64,000 nt of DNA from CAVOEB01 sp965249645 (GCA_965249645.1 CBDFML010000012.1:1426001-1490000), one strand, 5' to 3'. Numbered from the stretch's first letter, positions 53,633-62,201 are shown. Translations and numbers: made by a program. Notes: generated by a model from the sequence alone, not told the origin.

Positions 53633-53640
53633 AGTATAGT
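53633..53640. promoter_or_regulatory. Overlapping divergent -10-like boxes between ureE and cysK
   Basis: The minus strand reads TATACT (53638-53633) ten bases before the ureE ATG, and the plus strand reads TATAGT (53635-53640) facing cysK. Neither has a recognisable -35 box at 16-18 bases, so promoter activity is tentative. If real, the two promoters would exclude one another, and the ureE message would be nearly leaderless. Confidence 0.35.
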
Positions 53641-53750
53641 GACAAATTCTGGTGCCAGCGCGCTTGATCGCGGCCCGCCCGCTGGCTACCTTGAGCCTGC
53701 GGCAGCCAACCGGCGGTCCGCCAATGACAAATCGCCCCGAAGGCGCCGCC

Positions 53751-54755
53751 ATGGACATCCAAACCACCCTGCTCGACCTTATCGGCAACACACCGCTGAT
53801 ACGCCTCACGGGCGCCTCCGATGCGACGGGGTGCGAGATTCTCGCCAAGTGCGAATTCGTGAATCCGGGCGGTTCGGTCAAGGATCGCGCCGGTCTCTTC
53901 ATCATTAAGGATGCGCTCGACCGCGGAGCGATTCGGCCGGGCGGCATCATCGTCGAGGGCACTGCGGGCAACACGGGTATCGGCCTCGCCGTGGTTGGCA
54001 ACGCGCTGGGCTTTCGCTCGCTCATCGTCATGAACGACAATCTCGCGCATGAGAAGGTCGACGCGCTCCGCCTGCTCGGCGCCGAGGTCGAGCTCGTGCC
54101 CCAGAAGCCGTACAAGGATCCCGGCAATTTCAACCGCGTTGCCAAGCGTCGCTCCGAGGAACTCGACGCCTCGGACCCGAACGGCGCGATCTGGGCCGAT
54201 CAGTTCGATAATCTCGCGAACCGGCGCGCCCACCTAGAGACCACGGGGCCTGAAATCTGGCGCCAGACCGAGGGCAGGGTCGACGGCTTCGTCAGCGCCA
54301 TCGGCACCGGCGGCACGCTCTCGGGCGTCGGTCTCTACCTCAAGGAGCAAAACCCGGACGTCACCATCTGCCTCGCCGACCCCATGGGCGCAGCGATGTA
54401 TTCCTGGTTTACCACGGGCGAACTCAAGAGCAGCGGCACCTCCATCACCGAGGGTATCGGCCAGGGCCGGATCACGACGAACGTCGACGGCACGCCCGTC
54501 GACACAGCGTACCAGATACCCGACGACGAGGCGCTGCGCATCATTTTTGACCTGATCCGCCAGGAAGGGTTGCTGGTCGGTGGCTCGAGCGGCATCAACG
54601 TCGCAGGTGCTATCCGCCTCGCCCGTGATATGGGTCCGGGACACACTATCGTCACCATGCTGTGCGACAGCGGCGCACGCTACCAGAGCAAGATGTTCAA
54701 TCCCGCATTTTTGCGGGAGAAGGACCTGCCCGTACCCGACTGGCTCGACGACTGA
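53751..54755 (+). CDS. cysK: Cysteine synthase A-like PLP enzyme, 334 aa
   Basis: Fold-type II PLP enzyme: the PLP lysine lies in FVNPGGSVKDRAGLFII near residue 45, phosphate-binding loop IGTGGTLSGVGLYLKE near 185, substrate loop VEGTAGNTGIGLAVVGNALG near 73 and C-terminal VGGSSGINVAGAIRLARD. It matches the O-acetylserine sulfhydrylase group of ~330-345 aa known from Alphaproteobacteria. The ATG at 53751 (MDIQTTLLDLIGNTPL) is preferred, with GAAGGCG upstream; an ATG at 53724 is also possible. The gene starts an operon with the hydantoinase and sulfurtransferase genes, one base before hyuB. A role other than bulk cysteine synthesis is possible. Confidence 0.92.
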   Translation: MDIQTTLLDLIGNTPLIRLTGASDATGCEILAKCEFVNPGGSVKDRAGLFIIKDALDRGAIRPGGIIVEGTAGNTGIGLAVVGNALGFRSLIVMNDNLAHEKVDALRLLGAEVELVPQKPYKDPGNFNRVAKRRSEELDASDPNGAIWADQFDNLANRRAHLETTGPEIWRQTEGRVDGFVSAIGTGGTLSGVGLYLKEQNPDVTICLADPMGAAMYSWFTTGELKSSGTSITEGIGQGRITTNVDGTPVDTAYQIPDDEALRIIFDLIRQEGLLVGGSSGINVAGAIRLARDMGPGHTIVTMLCDSGARYQSKMFNPAFLREKDLPVPDWLDD

Positions 54756-54756
54756 G

Positions 54757-56538
54757 ATGACCGCAACGGTCGAGGGCTTCGATCCCACCCTGCTGGCGGT
54801 TCTCTCGAGCCGCATGTCTGCAATTTTGCGCGAAATGACCAATACCGTCGTGCGCACCAGCCGCTCGTCGGTGATCAAGACCTCGCGCGATTTCTCCTGC
54901 GGCATCGTTACCTACGATCACCGCCAGATTTCCTGCGAAAGCGGCCTGCCCGTCCATCTTGCCGCCCTCTCGCTGACGACCAGCCCGATCAGCGAATTTT
55001 TCGACGACGTCAAAGAGGGCGACGCCTATGTGAACAACTGCTCGTATACGGGCGGCACTCACCACGCGGACATCGCGCTTTGCGTCCCCGTCTTCTGCGA
55101 GGGCGAGCCCATGTTCTGGACCGTGGTACGCGCCCATCATGCCGACATTGGCGCTCCCGAGCCCACCACCTATCTGCCCTACGCCCGCACCATCTACGAG
55201 GAGGGGCTGCATTTTCCCTGCGTCCGCTTCCAGGAGCACTACGAAGACAAGACCGACCTCATCCGCATGTGCCGCATGCAGATCCGGGTCGCCGACGTCT
55301 GGTACGGCGACTACCGTGCCCAGGTGGGCGCGTGTCGCACCGCAGAACGCCGCCTCAAGGAGCTGGTCGCGAAATACAGTCTCGAGACCGTCAAGGCCTT
55401 CATCGAAGCCTGGATCGCCTATGGCGAACGGCGCATGATCGCCGCAATCCGCGCCCTGCCCGCCGGGACCTGGAGCTACGAGACCCGCCACGATCCAGTG
55501 CCCACCGTTGCCGACGAGGGCGTGCCCGTGCGCGCGACGCTCACCGTCGATCCCGAGGCCGCCATGATTACAGTCGACGTGCGCGACAACATGGACTGTG
55601 TGCCGGGCGGGATCAACCAATCCGAGACCTGCGCCACCACGGGCTGCCTGATCGGCGTCTACAACAACCTCGACCCGACCATCCCGCACAACGAAGGCAG
55701 CGCCGGCCGGGTCGAGATTTTGCTGCGCGACGGCTGCGTCGTTGGCCGACCGGCCTACACCGTCGGCACCTCGGTGGCGACCACCAACGTCAACGACCGC
55801 CTGTCGACCGCCGTCTCGGGCTGCTTCACCCAGATGGGCCGGCCCCATGGTCGGGCCGAGGCCGGCTACTCCCAGACCAGCGGGCTCGCCGTGATCTCGG
55901 GACTCGATCCGCGCAGCGGCCGGCCCGAGCCCTATATCAACCAGTTCATGCTGGGTTTAAGCGGCGGCGCCGGGGTCGACGGCCATGACGGCTGGGTCAC
56001 CCACGGCGCACCGTGCGACGGCGGCATGCTGCGGATCGACCCAATCGAGACGGTCGAAAGCATGTATCCCGTGCTGATCGAGGAACGTCGCCTCAGCCCC
56101 GACACGCTGGGCTGCGGCGAGTGGGACGGCGCCCCTGCCACGCAAGGGCGCTACCGCCCGCTGGATCACGACGTCACCGTCAACTACGCGAGTGACGGCG
56201 ACATCTACGCCTCGAAGGGCGCGCTGGGCGGGGGCGACGGCGCTCCCGCGATCAACGCCAAGCGCGATGCCGACGGCACAGTGCACACCCTGCCGTCGTT
56301 TCACGAGGAAATTTGCGCTCCCGACGAGGCGATCTGCTATCGCTCGAACGCGGGCGGCGGCTACGGCGACCCGCGTGCGCGCGATCCGGCGCGCGTGGCG
56401 GCCACGGTTAACCGCGGCTGGCTCTCGCCCAAACAGGCGCAAACCGTCTACGCCGTGACGCTCGTTCGATCGGCGAACGGCGTTGATTTCGAAGTCGACG
56501 AGACCGCGACAGCAGCGTTGCGCGGCCAACCCGCATGA
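54757..56538 (+). CDS. hyuB: Hydantoinase B / oxoprolinase-family subunit, 593 aa
   Basis: The start SSRMSAILREMTNTVVRTSR with SVIKTSRDFSCGIV is the hallmark of the HyuB family. It continues with DAYVNNCSYTGGTHHADIAL near residue 90, and C-terminal NAGGGYGDPRARDPARVAA, the phosphate-like glycine stretch. With HyuA it forms ATP-dependent enzymes opening cyclic amides (hydantoins, 5-oxoproline) or carboxylating ketones. The ATG lies one base past the cysK stop, and its own stop overlaps the hyuA ATG (ATGA). The exact substrate is not determinable; 5-oxoproline or 2-oxothiazolidine-4-carboxylate are options given the neighbours. Confidence 0.93.
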   Translation: MTATVEGFDPTLLAVLSSRMSAILREMTNTVVRTSRSSVIKTSRDFSCGIVTYDHRQISCESGLPVHLAALSLTTSPISEFFDDVKEGDAYVNNCSYTGGTHHADIALCVPVFCEGEPMFWTVVRAHHADIGAPEPTTYLPYARTIYEEGLHFPCVRFQEHYEDKTDLIRMCRMQIRVADVWYGDYRAQVGACRTAERRLKELVAKYSLETVKAFIEAWIAYGERRMIAAIRALPAGTWSYETRHDPVPTVADEGVPVRATLTVDPEAAMITVDVRDNMDCVPGGINQSETCATTGCLIGVYNNLDPTIPHNEGSAGRVEILLRDGCVVGRPAYTVGTSVATTNVNDRLSTAVSGCFTQMGRPHGRAEAGYSQTSGLAVISGLDPRSGRPEPYINQFMLGLSGGAGVDGHDGWVTHGAPCDGGMLRIDPIETVESMYPVLIEERRLSPDTLGCGEWDGAPATQGRYRPLDHDVTVNYASDGDIYASKGALGGGDGAPAINAKRDADGTVHTLPSFHEEICAPDEAICYRSNAGGGYGDPRARDPARVAATVNRGWLSPKQAQTVYAVTLVRSANGVDFEVDETATAALRGQPA

Positions 56539-58601
56539 CTTATGCCGTTTGTGTCGATACAGGCGGTACCTTTACGGACTGCGTCGTCGACGCCGGTGAC
56601 GAGCTGCGGATTTTTAAAACCCCTTCGACGCCGCCCGATTTCGACCACGGGTTCATGAATGCCCTGGCGCTTGCGGCGAAAAATGCCGAGCTGGGCCTCG
56701 ACCACTTTCTGGCCGAGGTCGACGTCATCATCCACGGCACCACCGCGTCGACCAACGCGCTCGTCGAGGGCAAGACCGCCCGGGTCGGTCTGATCGTCAA
56801 CGCCGGTCATCCCGACATCCTGACCCTTCGGGACGGCCCGGAAAAACGTAGCTTCGATTGGCACCTCGATTACCCGGAACCCTTCGTCCCGCGCAACCTC
56901 ACCGTCGAGGTCGGCGGACGGTTCGATTCCAGCGGCCGCGAACTCGATCCGCTGAACGAGGCCGACGTGCGCGCCGCCGCCGATCATTTTCGCAGGATGA
57001 AGGCCGAAGCCATCGCCGTCTGCCTGCTCTGGTCGATTGTCGACGGCGCCCACGAGCGCCGGGTGGCGGAGATCCTGCGCGACGAACTGCCCGGCCTGCC
57101 GGTCACGCTCAGCCACGAACTTAACCCGGTGTCCCGGGAATACCGCCGCGCAATTTCCACGTCGATCAATGCGGCCCTCGCGCCGGTTATCAACCGCTAC
57201 GTCTCATCCATCGAGGACAGTCTGCGCAAGGCGGGCTACCGCAACGATCTGCTCATCGCAAATTGCGTCGGCGGTATGATGCAGGCCGACGAGATCGTCG
57301 AAAGGCCGATCTACAGCGTCATGTCCGGCCCCACCCTGGCGCCTGTCGCGGCGCGCCGCCTGACAGACGAGCCTGACGTCATCGTCATCGACATGGGCGG
57401 CACCACGCTTGACGTCTCTGCCATCTGCGACCGCGAAATCGTGGTTTCGCCGGAGGCCATGCTGACTCGCTACGACCTGCTCGGCATGCCCAAGGTCGAT
57501 GTCCGCTCAATCGGTGCGGGCGGCGGCAGTATCGCCTGGGTCGATCCCGGCGACCTGCTTCATGTCGGCCCCCAAAGTGCCGGGGCCCGTCCCGGCCCCG
57601 CCTGCTACGGCGCCGGCGGCACCGACGCCACGGTCACGGACGCCAACGTGGTGTTGGGCATCATCGATCCCGACTACTTTCTCGGCGGGCGCATCACGCT
57701 CGATCGGGCCGCGGCGGAGGCCGCCGTCGAAGCCATCAGCGCGCGCCTCGGCACCGGGCTGCTCGAGACCGCCCACGCGATCCACGCGGCCAGCAACCAC
57801 ACCATGATCGCGGCGATCGAGGACATCACGGTCGGCGAAGGGCTCGATCCCCGCGAGTGCTACCTGGTCGCAGGCGGCGGAGCGACCGCCGCGCACCTCT
57901 GCGAAATGGCCGATATCCTGGGGATTACGCGCGCCATGATCCCGCGCTTCGTTGCCGGCTTGAGCGCCTTCGGCGGGCTGGTCTCGGAGTTCCGCAGCGA
58001 AGCGACCGCCACCTTGGCGATGACCGGCGAGCGGTTCGACGCCGACGCGGTCAACCGAGTGATTGGCGAGCTGGCCGCAAAGGGTGCGGCCTTCCTCGAT
58101 CGCGCCAGCGTCGCGCCCGAAGATCGCAGTTACGATCACCTGTTCTCGGCACGCTACCGATTTCAGTCATGGGAGATCGACGTGCCCTTTACCCCAGGTC
58201 CTGGCGGGCTCGGCTCCAACGACGTGGCCGGCTTGGTGGCAAGCTTTCACGCCATGCACCAGCGGAAATACACCATCCATAACCCCGAGGAGAGCGTGGA
58301 ATTTACTGCCTGGAAGGTGCGCGCGGTGGGCGCGGGCCGGTATTCCGCCGAACGCGCCGCGCCGCTATCCACGCCCCCAACGGGCGCCGTAGAGCCCAAG
58401 GGCCGGCGCGAGGTCTATCGCCACGACGCCGGAACCACGACGCTCCTTCCCGTGTTCGACGCCGACCGGCTGGGCCCGGGCACGCACATCGACGGCCCCG
58501 CCATTGCAGAAGCGGAATTGACGACTATCCTGTTGCTACCCGGCTGGGTTTCGGATCTCGATCCCGACGGTAATTTTCTGCTGACCAAGGACAAGGCATG
58601 A
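56535..58601 (+). CDS. hyuA: Hydantoinase A / oxoprolinase-family ATPase subunit, 688 aa
   Basis: ASKHA-type ATPase fold: phosphate-1 motif CVDTGGTFTDCVV at residue ~6, phosphate-2 VIVIDMGGTTLDVSAICD near 285, and adenosine motif CYLVAGGGATAAHLCEMADI near 445. VIIHGTTASTNALVEGKTAR and HELNPVSREYRRAISTSINA are family landmarks, and a C-terminal domain (from ~520) is as in N-methylhydantoinase A and acetophenone carboxylase. The start overlaps hyuB and the stop overlaps the sulfurtransferase ATG, each by four bases. Confidence 0.95.
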   Translation: MTYAVCVDTGGTFTDCVVDAGDELRIFKTPSTPPDFDHGFMNALALAAKNAELGLDHFLAEVDVIIHGTTASTNALVEGKTARVGLIVNAGHPDILTLRDGPEKRSFDWHLDYPEPFVPRNLTVEVGGRFDSSGRELDPLNEADVRAAADHFRRMKAEAIAVCLLWSIVDGAHERRVAEILRDELPGLPVTLSHELNPVSREYRRAISTSINAALAPVINRYVSSIEDSLRKAGYRNDLLIANCVGGMMQADEIVERPIYSVMSGPTLAPVAARRLTDEPDVIVIDMGGTTLDVSAICDREIVVSPEAMLTRYDLLGMPKVDVRSIGAGGGSIAWVDPGDLLHVGPQSAGARPGPACYGAGGTDATVTDANVVLGIIDPDYFLGGRITLDRAAAEAAVEAISARLGTGLLETAHAIHAASNHTMIAAIEDITVGEGLDPRECYLVAGGGATAAHLCEMADILGITRAMIPRFVAGLSAFGGLVSEFRSEATATLAMTGERFDADAVNRVIGELAAKGAAFLDRASVAPEDRSYDHLFSARYRFQSWEIDVPFTPGPGGLGSNDVAGLVASFHAMHQRKYTIHNPEESVEFTAWKVRAVGAGRYSAERAAPLSTPPTGAVEPKGRREVYRHDAGTTTLLPVFDADRLGPGTHIDGPAIAEAELTTILLLPGWVSDLDPDGNFLLTKDKA

Positions 58602-59449
58602 GTTACGCGAACCCCGACGCGCTGGTCAGCACCGACTGGTTGGCGCAGCATCTCGACGCCCCGGACGTGCGCGTCGTCGATGGCTCGTATTTCATGGCCG
58701 AAACCGGGCGCGATGCCCGCGCTGAATATTACGAGCGGCATATTCCGAGTGCGGTGTTCTTCGACATCGATGAGATCGCCGACACCGACAACCCCCTGCC
58801 CCACATGATGCCGCAGCAGGAAAAGTTTGCGAGCCGCGTGCGCAAACTCGGACTGGGCGACGGCATCCGCATCGTCGTCTATGACGGCCTCGGCCTGTTC
58901 AGCGCAGCGCGGGTGTGGTGGATGTTTCGGGTGTTCGGCCACACCGATATCGCGGTGCTCGACGGCGGCCTGCCCAAATGGCTCGCCGAGGACCGCCCGG
59001 TAACCGACGACGAGACCACGCCCCGTGAACGATACTTCACCAGCCGTCTGAACAGCCTTCTGGTGCGCGATCTGGATCAAATGACCGCTAACCTCGAAAG
59101 CAAGCGCGAGCAGGTGATTGACGCGCGCGCGCCGGGCCGGTTCGAGGGGCGCGAGGCGGAGCCCCGCCCGGGCCTGCGCGGGGGGCATATCCCCGGCAGC
59201 TGGGATCTGCACTATCGGCGGCTGCTCGACCCCAAAACCGGCACAGTGGTCGATGCCAAGACCTTGCACGGTCTATTCGCCGAGGCCAGCCTTGATCTCT
59301 CCCGCCCCGTGACCGCGAGTTGCGGCTCGGGCGTGACCGCCGCCATCCTCGCCCTCGGGCTTTACCTGATCGGCTATCCCGATACGGCGGTCTATGACGG
59401 ATCGTGGAGCGAATGGGGCTCGCGTGATGACACACCGATCGAGCCGTGA
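58598..59449 (+). CDS. sseA: 3-mercaptopyruvate sulfurtransferase (tandem rhodanese)
   Basis: 283 aa with two rhodanese domains. The N-terminal inactive domain has DGSYFMAETGRDARAEYYER; the C-terminal active domain ends with the loop SCGSGVTAAILALGLYLIG, where Cys-Gly-Ser-Gly-Val-Thr is the mercaptopyruvate-type active site (rhodaneses have CRKGVT). RFEGREAEPRPGLRGGHIPG contacts substrate. The enzyme moves sulfur from 3-mercaptopyruvate, a cysteine-derived compound, to thiols or cyanide. Coupling to the hydantoinase and cysK genes suggests a shared cysteine-related substrate. Confidence 0.95.
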   Translation: MSYANPDALVSTDWLAQHLDAPDVRVVDGSYFMAETGRDARAEYYERHIPSAVFFDIDEIADTDNPLPHMMPQQEKFASRVRKLGLGDGIRIVVYDGLGLFSAARVWWMFRVFGHTDIAVLDGGLPKWLAEDRPVTDDETTPRERYFTSRLNSLLVRDLDQMTANLESKREQVIDARAPGRFEGREAEPRPGLRGGHIPGSWDLHYRRLLDPKTGTVVDAKTLHGLFAEASLDLSRPVTASCGSGVTAAILALGLYLIGYPDTAVYDGSWSEWGSRDDTPIEP

Positions 59450-59465
59450 GCCCGGGTAGGGTCTG

Positions 59466-60611
59466 ATGGTCATACGCCTGGTTACCATCCGCCCCCTGGC
59501 AGTCATTCTTGTCGCCTTGACGATTCTCATTCTCGGGCCCGCGGCGAGCTTCGCCGCAACCTTGCACGCCGAACTGACCGCGGGGCTCGATCGGGCGACG
59601 GCTTCCAGCGACCGTGGCGCGTTTGCGGCCGCTCTCATCGAGGCGATCGGACGCTCCGCAGGCGACACCCGCAACATCGTGATTTATGCGAGCCGCAGCG
59701 CACCCGCCTACGCCCCGGCCGCCGCCGCCGCCGCGATCCGGGCGTTTCCCGGCCTTCGTAGCGAGATCATAGCCGGCATGGCGGCCCTGGGCCCCGAAGA
59801 CGCAGCGTCGACCCGCCAACTCGCCGAGGCCCCGACTCGCGTTGATATCGTCGCAACCGCCCCGGCATCGTCCGCCCCGACGCAGCAACCGGCGACGCCC
59901 TCGTTGGCGCTCCGGGATTTCGCCATCGTGCTCGGGATGGGCGTCGGCCTGGAGCCGGATTACGAAGGCCACGACCAGCATGAGGTCGTTCCCCTCCCGC
60001 TGATCGACTTCGAATGGCGCGATACCGTGTTTCTAAGCAGCGCCCGTGGGCTGGGCGTCAATCTGTTCAATACCGAGCGCTTCAAGGTCGGGGTGTCCGC
60101 CACCTATCGATTCGGTCGCGACGAGGAGGATTCGGAACGTCTCACTGGCACCGGCGATGTCGACGATGCGATCGAATTCGGGGCGTTTGGCGAACTTCAT
60201 TGGTGGGCGTTTCGATTTCGCGGCGATCTCCGACAGGACGTCGTGGATGCGCACGGCGGCACCGTTGCCGAGTTGGCGGGCGGGATCCGGGACAAGCCAA
60301 GTCCGAAAGACGTCCTCGAACTCGAAGTTGTCGCTCACTGGGCAAGCGACAGTTACATGCAGAGCTATTTTGGCGTCGGTGCAAGCCAAACCAACGGCGG
60401 TACCCGTGCGCAATTAGTCACCGCCGCTGCATTCAAGGACATGGGCGTCGTGATGACCTGGACCCACCAACCGATTCCGGGTACGCCGTGGTTCGGCCAG
60501 TTGCGCGTAAGCTGGACGCGCCTGCTCGGCGACGCCGTGACCAGTCCGCTGACCGACGACGAGTCGGAAAATCAGTTCGGCGCCGGGCTAATCCTGGGCT
60601 ATCGGTTCTAG
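59466..60611 (+). CDS. MipA/OmpV-family outer-membrane protein with extra N-terminal domain, 381 aa
   Basis: A signal peptide (VTIRPLAVILVALTILILGP, cleavage near AASFAA) is followed by about 100 helical residues of unknown type (TAGLDRATASSDRGAFAAAL to AALGPEDAASTRQ). From ~residue 150 comes the MipA/OmpV beta-barrel (GVGLEPDYEGHDQHEVVPLP, LIDFEWRDTVFL, RGLGVNLFNTERFKVGVSA) ending in the C-terminal aromatic LILGYRF that outer-membrane insertion requires. MipA in E. coli scaffolds murein synthases. The additional domain is unusual for the family. It follows sseA by 16 bp and may be the last operon gene. Confidence 0.88.
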   Translation: MVIRLVTIRPLAVILVALTILILGPAASFAATLHAELTAGLDRATASSDRGAFAAALIEAIGRSAGDTRNIVIYASRSAPAYAPAAAAAAIRAFPGLRSEIIAGMAALGPEDAASTRQLAEAPTRVDIVATAPASSAPTQQPATPSLALRDFAIVLGMGVGLEPDYEGHDQHEVVPLPLIDFEWRDTVFLSSARGLGVNLFNTERFKVGVSATYRFGRDEEDSERLTGTGDVDDAIEFGAFGELHWWAFRFRGDLRQDVVDAHGGTVAELAGGIRDKPSPKDVLELEVVAHWASDSYMQSYFGVGASQTNGGTRAQLVTAAAFKDMGVVMTWTHQPIPGTPWFGQLRVSWTRLLGDAVTSPLTDDESENQFGAGLILGYRF

Positions 60612-60622
60612 CCCGACGGCAC

Positions 60623-60658
60623 AAAAGAAAAGCTGCCCGGGAGGGCGGCTTAAAAGTT
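60623..60658. terminator. Strong hairpin, bidirectional terminator candidate
   Basis: A nine-base-pair stem (60630-60638 with 60643-60651, one G-U pair, GGGA loop) is flanked by AAAAGAAAA on the left and TTAAAAGTTT on the right. On the minus strand the stem runs into TTTTCTTTT, a good terminator for the DUF1192 gene; on the plus strand it lies 19 bases after the MipA gene stop but with a weaker T-run. Confidence 0.7.
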
Positions 60659-60689
60659 TAGGGAGATGAAACAATCAGGGAGGACTAGA

Positions 60690-60746
60690 ATGATGGAAGC
60701 GGGTAAGCCGTCTCCATCGACGGTCAGATTAGGCGTCAAACGTTAA
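60690..60746 (+). CDS. Candidate 18-codon small gene with a near-perfect ribosome site
   Basis: AGGGAGGA lies six bases before an ATG ATG pair opening 18 codons (MMEAGKPSPSTVRLGVKR) and a TAA. This is the best Shine-Dalgarno match I see in any gap of the window. The product would be a short basic peptide without membrane character. No sign of a promoter is evident, but the MipA gene transcript could read through. It may be a genuine small protein, part of a leader, or chance. Confidence is limited because of its length. Confidence 0.35.
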   Translation: MMEAGKPSPSTVRLGVKR

Positions 60747-60800
60747 GACATGGTTAACGACAACGGCCCGTCGCAACCACCGGTTACGCGAAAAACTGGC

Positions 60801-60983
60801 TCATTCCTTGAAAAACGTCTCCGCGGCGCCACGCGCCGATTGCTTTGAGTCGATCATTTTCTGCGCCCGCTCGATTTCACCTTCGAGTTCGGCGATGTAG
60901 TCGGTCAGAGCCTCGACGGACATGGGCTCGAGAGCCTTGACCGGTTTGGGCTGGAGCCGGGGCTCGAGATCTTCGGGGTCCAT
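60801..60983 (-). CDS. DUF1192 family small protein, 60 aa
   Basis: The conserved pattern MSVEALTDYIAELEGEIERA followed by QKMIDSKQSARGAAETFF is that of DUF1192, small alphaproteobacterial proteins with a short coiled coil. The ATG at 60983 (MDPEDLEPRLQPKPVK) has an ideal AGGAGA ribosome site; the frame continues 23 codons upstream but those residues are not conserved-looking. Function unknown. It is divergent from the quinone oxidoreductase gene, with which DUF1192 genes are often paired, and a strong hairpin terminator lies 150 bases downstream. Confidence 0.9.
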   Translation of the reverse strand: MDPEDLEPRLQPKPVKALEPMSVEALTDYIAELEGEIERAQKMIDSKQSARGAAETFFKE

Positions 60984-61104
60984 AGGCGCATCTCCTGTCC
61001 TGCGATCGCACTGACGAGCCGCCAGATTAGCGCGCCCGGCATGGCCCTTCAAACTTCCGGTCCGAACCGGCTACAGTTAGGCTCAATCCAACAACGAGGT
61101 GTCC

Positions 61105-62106
61105 ATGACCGCGCCCCTGCCTGCCATGATGACCGCCATCGAGATTGCGGAACCCGGCGGTCCCGATGTGCTTCGCACCACCGAACGCCCGACCCCTGTA
61201 CCGAGCGCCGGCGAAGTGCTCGTCGCCATCGAGGCGGCAGGCGTCAACCGGCCCGACGCGATGCAGCGCGAGGGCAGTTATCCCCCGCCGCCGGGCGCCA
61301 GCGACATACCGGGCCTCGAGGTGTGCGGCAGGGTCGTGGCCCACGGGCCGGGCGCGTCTCGCTGGCCGCTTGGTGCGCAGGTGACAGCGCTGGTTTCGGG
61401 CGGCGGTTATGCCCAGTTTTGCACCGTGCCCGAGCCCCAGGCGCTACCCATGCCCGATGGACTCGACGTCGTCCAGGCGGCGGCCCTGCCGGAAACCTTC
61501 TTTACGGTTTGGACCAACCTGTTCGAGCGAGGCCGCCTCGCACCGGGCGAACGGGTTCTGATCCACGGCGGATCGAGCGGTATTGGGACCACGGCCATCC
61601 AGCTCGCCCGGGCATGGGGTGCGCGTGTCTTTACCACCGCCGGATCGCCCGACAAATGCGCCGCCTGCGAGCGCCTGGGCGCGGAGCGCGCGATTGACTA
61701 CCAAACGGAAGATTTCGTCGCCGTGATCCGCGACCTTACGGGCGGTGAAGGCGTCGATGTGATCCTCGATATGGTCGCCGGCGATTATCTTGCACGCAAT
61801 CTCAAGGCGCTGCGCACCGAAGGGCGCGTCGTCAATATCGCGCTCCTGGGCGGCAACCAGGCGACCATCGGGCTCGGCGCCGTCCTGCTCAAGCGCCTGA
61901 CGATAACGGGATCCACCCTGCGCTCCCGCACCGTTCAGCAGAAGGCCGCCATCGCGCGGGCCCTCGAACACCACGTCTGGCCGCTGCTGGCTGCGGGTCA
62001 AATTGCCCCGGTTATCGACAGCCGGTTCGCCTTGGCCGATGCAGATCAAGCCCACGCGCGCCTGGAATCAGGCGCGCATATCGGCAAGATCGTCCTGACA
62101 ATCTGA
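61105..62106 (+). CDS. NAD(P)H-quinone oxidoreductase, PIG3 family (MDR)
   Basis: 333-aa zinc-independent medium-chain dehydrogenase. Landmarks: AIEIAEPGGPDVL, VLVAIEAAGVNRPDAMQREG near residue 40, YPPPPGASDIPGLEVCGRVV and the NADPH-binding VLIHGGSSGIGTTAIQLARA near 152, then TTAGSPDKCAACERLGAE. It lacks catalytic zinc cysteines. PIG3-type enzymes reduce quinones with NADPH. The ATG at 61105 follows GAGG; a GTG two codons earlier is possible. It is divergent from DUF1192. Confidence 0.93.
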   Translation: MTAPLPAMMTAIEIAEPGGPDVLRTTERPTPVPSAGEVLVAIEAAGVNRPDAMQREGSYPPPPGASDIPGLEVCGRVVAHGPGASRWPLGAQVTALVSGGGYAQFCTVPEPQALPMPDGLDVVQAAALPETFFTVWTNLFERGRLAPGERVLIHGGSSGIGTTAIQLARAWGARVFTTAGSPDKCAACERLGAERAIDYQTEDFVAVIRDLTGGEGVDVILDMVAGDYLARNLKALRTEGRVVNIALLGGNQATIGLGAVLLKRLTITGSTLRSRTVQQKAAIARALEHHVWPLLAAGQIAPVIDSRFALADADQAHARLESGAHIGKIVLTI

Positions 62107-62173
62107 CAAGAACCTCTTGATCCAACAGGGGTTTCGGATTATCTGACAGGCTAGGGTCCGGGGATTTGCAGCT

Positions 62174-62201
62174 TTGCGCCTGTCTCGATCCCCGTTATAT
62201 T
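62174..62201 (+). promoter_or_regulatory. Possible promoter of the DUF1013 gene
   Basis: TATATT (62196-62201) is a good -10 box; TTGCGC (62174-62179) 16 bases upstream is a partial -35 box. A GGGGAT / ATCCCC inverted repeat (62160-62165 and 62188-62193) spans the same segment and could bind a regulator. The start site would lie about 80 bases before the GTG of the gene. Confidence 0.4.

Noticed and set aside
62107..62145. Hairpin after the quinone oxidoreductase gene
   Set aside because: The stem has several mismatches and no T-run follows, so it was not called a terminator.
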